64,000 nt of DNA, taken from Marchantia polymorpha subsp. ruderalis (Eukaryota > Streptophyta > Marchantiopsida > Marchantiales > Marchantiaceae). Each line of letters opens with the position of its first letter. Positions within the stretch are counted from its first letter, which is position 1. This document shows positions 61,021-64,000 of this stretch, piece after piece. The notes below the pieces were generated by a model. It was not told the origin of the DNA. It made no database searches and worked only from the letters and a program-made list of their open reading frames with translations. The DNA lies in contig AP031355.1 in NCBI GenBank assembly GCA_037833965.1, positions 16,517,501 to 16,581,500 on the forward strand, in the 5' to 3' direction. A program made the position numbers and the translations under genes.

Positions 61021-64000
61021 ATGGGGTGGACGTGGACCTGCTTTGGGGGAAGGAAGGAGCGTTTACGTCGTCTCGACTCTGATGGCCGTGTGCGTCACAG
61101 AAACAGAGTAAGGCTCTCTCCTTCTTGTCCTTCGCCTCCCCGCCTCTCCCCCACCTCAATTTCATCGAGAGTGGACTTCGATCAACATCAATGCTGTCAA
61201 TTACGAGGCAAACGTTCGATGAGAGTGCTTTCATCAGAGGGGACACATGGACGACTCTCAGAGTCGAAGCGGAAGGTTCACAGTGCGTGCCTCCGTAAGG
61301 CAAGATCGGAAACCTCGCCAGATCACTTAGTCGACCTTTCGTAGTCACACCAATTTCGGAAGCACGTACGGAACATATTCTTGCGTTCTCGCTGGAGCAG
61401 ATGGGATCATATCAAATGTCACAGGGAAAATGCATGGCGCTGGATACTTCGGATAGAGTCGGTAACAGTTCTTAAAGTAGGCAAAGCAGAGAGCGGTCGA
61501 CGGTGGTGCTGCAAGTGATACAGTCGCGAAAGTTGGATTGCTACAGTAGATTAGCAGAATCTCTCAAAGATATGAGATGCGATGGAATGGGCCGAGTAGA
61601 GTATCACTTCACGTACACGAACTCGAACTCTTTCCCGCCGTCTTCGCTATTGCTGCATGAAAGTATTTGATATCTTCGTGTCTTTTCTGATTCCTTGTTG
61701 TTTCTTTCCCCAGCTCTGTGTATTGGTGCGTCAGGAGAGACTCGACACCGACACCCATACAATAACTCCTCCCAACCCCCACAGCCTTGGTGCCCAGATT
61801 AGGCCGAAGTCGCCTGCCAGAGATTGTAAGTCTTCCAATCAACCTTCGCAATGCGTGTCAAATCTCAATCAATATGCAATTGATCAAGTCTAATATCTTT
61901 CAGCCCAGCTGCAGACATGTCATTCTCCCCTCCCTTGTTGCTAGAGGTTCATCCGCTGTGCCGATCCGTCTGATGAGCATTCCTGGTGTGTGGCAATCGT
62001 GCAGCTTCTGTGTACGATGAACCGTTCCAGCCCAAGCAAGTTGTTTGTGGCTCACTACAGGGTAGCAAATTATTTAGGCGTAAACCAGTGAGAAGGGCCA
62101 ACTCTTTCGGAAGTAGCTCTTTCGAAAATGGAGCAAAAAAGAGTTGTGACAAGAAGGGCGCAGCCAAAACTTCTGGAGAAACCCAACCCGAGGTTCTGGT
62201 CGATCGGCTTCAGGAAGAGGTCGAAGCTCTCAGGAAGAGACTTGCGGAGGAGGAAGCGGAAGCACGGAAGCTTAGAAACGAGGTAAGAATATCTCTATAA
62301 CTTGGGCTGTTACCCTTCTGTCATTCGTGTCGTATGCGATCTCATGAATCGGAAGGTGGACAAATAGCTCATCCGAGCCTTCTCAAGTACACGGTCTCAC
62401 AGAGTCATTTGTTTACGTGCGCACATACGATGTATTGATTTGATGGAGTTTTCTTTTACCAGCCCTTATTAAATTTAACCTAATGAATGAAATGGGGCTA
62501 ACTACTCTTGCACCACTAAATATCTCGACTTCTCAACATCTTGCAGCTCCATCCCGATCAAATTGTTCTTCACTTCTACTGATCTGTTATGCTTTCGCAA
62601 AGCTGACCGTTCATATTTTCAGGTTTGTTATCTACGATCGTGTGGCGTCCTTCAGTCTCCGGAAAGAACAAGTTGTAGTAGTATTGAAAAGGATAGCCCA
62701 AGTCCAGGATCATTCAAGGATGATAGAGCTCAACGGCATTGGCAATCATGGCTTGGACTTACTCTTTCACCTGCAAGTCGACTCAAGCTTGAGGATCAAC
62801 TCAGGTAAGCCACATGTTCCACTGAAATAGACCTCATTTCACATCGTTTTCTTCTTATTCTCCTCCAAATCGGCCCATCTCAGTTGAAATTTTGAAACTC
62901 TGCTATTGATTTTAAACACTCGAGTGTCTAAATACGAGTGAGACCCCTTTCTCACGGAAATTATAATAGAAGTGAAAAGCTAGAAGGAACACTTTGAACG
63001 ATATATCTGATACCTTCTGTCCTGGATCATGTTTTCATGGAACCATAACATCACACTTCTTTTCGTCATCGTCTGTAGGCTGATGGCTGCAGAAGAGATG
63101 TCCAAGAACCCTGGCAAGGGCCTCACCAACGGTCAAAAAGCCCTGATTGTAGCAAGCAGGCTATGGCAGTACCAAGATGATCCTCTGCATGCGAGTCAGG
63201 TGAAGTTCGAGCATAGGGACTCGTACTCCTCAGATACCTCGTCATGTTTTGGCAACAATTTGAGCCAAAATCAGTCTCTCGACGATTTGTTGCCAGAGAA
63301 AGATGTTCTCCCAGAAGGAAGTAGGTCAAGACAACTATCTAAAGAAGCTCCATTACCTGAGTGTGAAGAGGAGTCTACACTCCATGTTGCAAGCTTTAGA
63401 GATTCTCTTGATCTCAAGTTTCCTCCAGGTTCAAGCATAATTCAGGAAATTAAATCCAAAAATCCCCCATCCACTTCGTATGAATCAGAAAATTTTTCTT
63501 TCCACCCGTCTTCAGAAAAACCGGTTATCAAAGATGTGACAGTCATCCAAAGGGCGACATCCTTTCCGAGCGCATCGTCGTTGTCTGCATACAAGGAGCA
63601 GCAGCCCGATGCAGAGTTTGAAAAGTGCCCGCCAGAAGAACAGGTGAAGTTCGAGTCACCGAAGAGATCTTGCTCTCTTCCCAACACTGGTGTAGCGGTT
63701 CCGACTTCAGATGAGGCGAGGCGTTTCATAGATCTGCGCTACCAGGAGCTGGAGGAAAAGCTCTCAAGGAGCCCGAAGAGGCTGAGTCTCTCTTCACCGA
63801 CCGCCACACCTGACCGATCCCCTCCACATCCACTGGGTAACACCTTAGATTTAGAAGATTTGGACTCTCTGCCGGATGCACTGCATGCATCGTCTCCTGA
63901 CGCAAAACGTTTCCCGCTTAATAAAACTTTAACTGATTCTAGTGATTCGAACTCCGATGAGGATAGTCCTGCAAGCCCTTCTACCCCTGTCATGAGCAAA
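61021..64000 (+). CDS. Unrecognised coiled-coil protein, 5' part (runs off the window)
   Basis: Five exons join in phase with GT-AG borders: 61021-61107, 61714-61825, 62005-62282, 62623-62804, and 63079 to beyond 64000, open for 307 codons to the window end. The proposed start reads MGWTWTCFGGRK: Gly2 with Thr6 fits an N-myristoylation signal and Cys7 could be palmitoylated, suggesting membrane attachment. Exon 3 ends in a coiled coil (LVDRLQEEVEALRKRLAEEE). Exon 5 has a compact segment (LTNGQKALIVASRLWQYQDD) and then a long Ser/Pro/Glu-rich, probably disordered region with SP and TP sites. The family is not recognised. Exons 3-5 are well supported by frame continuity; the first two, and so the myristoylation idea, are less certain. 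Confidence 0.6.

Noticed and set aside
1-64000. CRISPR arrays, operons, ribosome binding sites, bacterial features
   Set aside because: Introns, spliced plant genes and plant transposons show this is eukaryotic nuclear DNA; no regularly spaced short repeats were seen.

Overview
This window reads as nuclear DNA of a land plant, most likely a bryophyte-grade (non-seed) plant. The two clearly readable genes are plant-type: a PUB13/PUB14-like U-box/ARM E3 ligase and a U2 snRNP B'' protein. Introns are GT-AG and 200-700 bp long. Genes are sparse and sit among long AT-rich stretches full of decayed transposons. The species assignment is inference; no organelle or rRNA marker settles it.

Layout. 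Bases 1-8113 and 25960-34072 are two copies, same orientation, of one 8.1-kb segment; every stretch compared was identical. The right copy runs on into a complete U-box/ARM gene (33180-36073, minus strand). The left copy is cut inside that gene's last exon at 8113, leaving an ARM-repeat-only open frame joined to unrelated sequence. Between the copies (8114-25959) lies a mosaic of older, diverged repeat pairs: 8114-8556 with 21927-22385 (direct), 10548-11953 with 20352-21728 (inverted), 12701-13864 with 23843-24990 (direct), and 19726-20301 with 25515-26080 (direct). A dead LINE retrotransposon (about 13865-19466) sits in one of them and is itself split by a 412-bp hAT-like MITE.

The inverted-repeat arms carry two versions of a small, cysteine-rich, two-membrane-segment peptide frame (10554-10805 plus; 21462-21722 minus). 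About 33 of 35 nucleotide differences between the aligned codons change the amino acid, all cysteines are kept, and the adjacent 3' non-coding sequence is nearly identical. This is the most interesting signal in the window.

Right of the U-box gene come a long GA-rich leader region (minus-strand sense), an AT-rich gap, and a five-exon U2B'' gene (41774-44195, plus). Region 44196-61020 has no clear gene but holds a second unusual object: about a dozen head-to-tail, decayed HMG-box units on the minus strand (48770-51485), most sharing a stop at the conserved tryptophan codon and interrupted by a 408-bp solo LTR with a 5-bp target duplication. The window ends in the 5' part of an unrecognised coiled-coil gene (61021 to beyond 64000, plus) with a candidate N-myristoylation start.

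The real genes do not form a pathway together: protein ubiquitination (U-box gene) and pre-mRNA splicing (U2B'') are independent housekeeping or signalling functions. The biology of the window is mostly that of repeated local duplication, truncation and transposon insertion.
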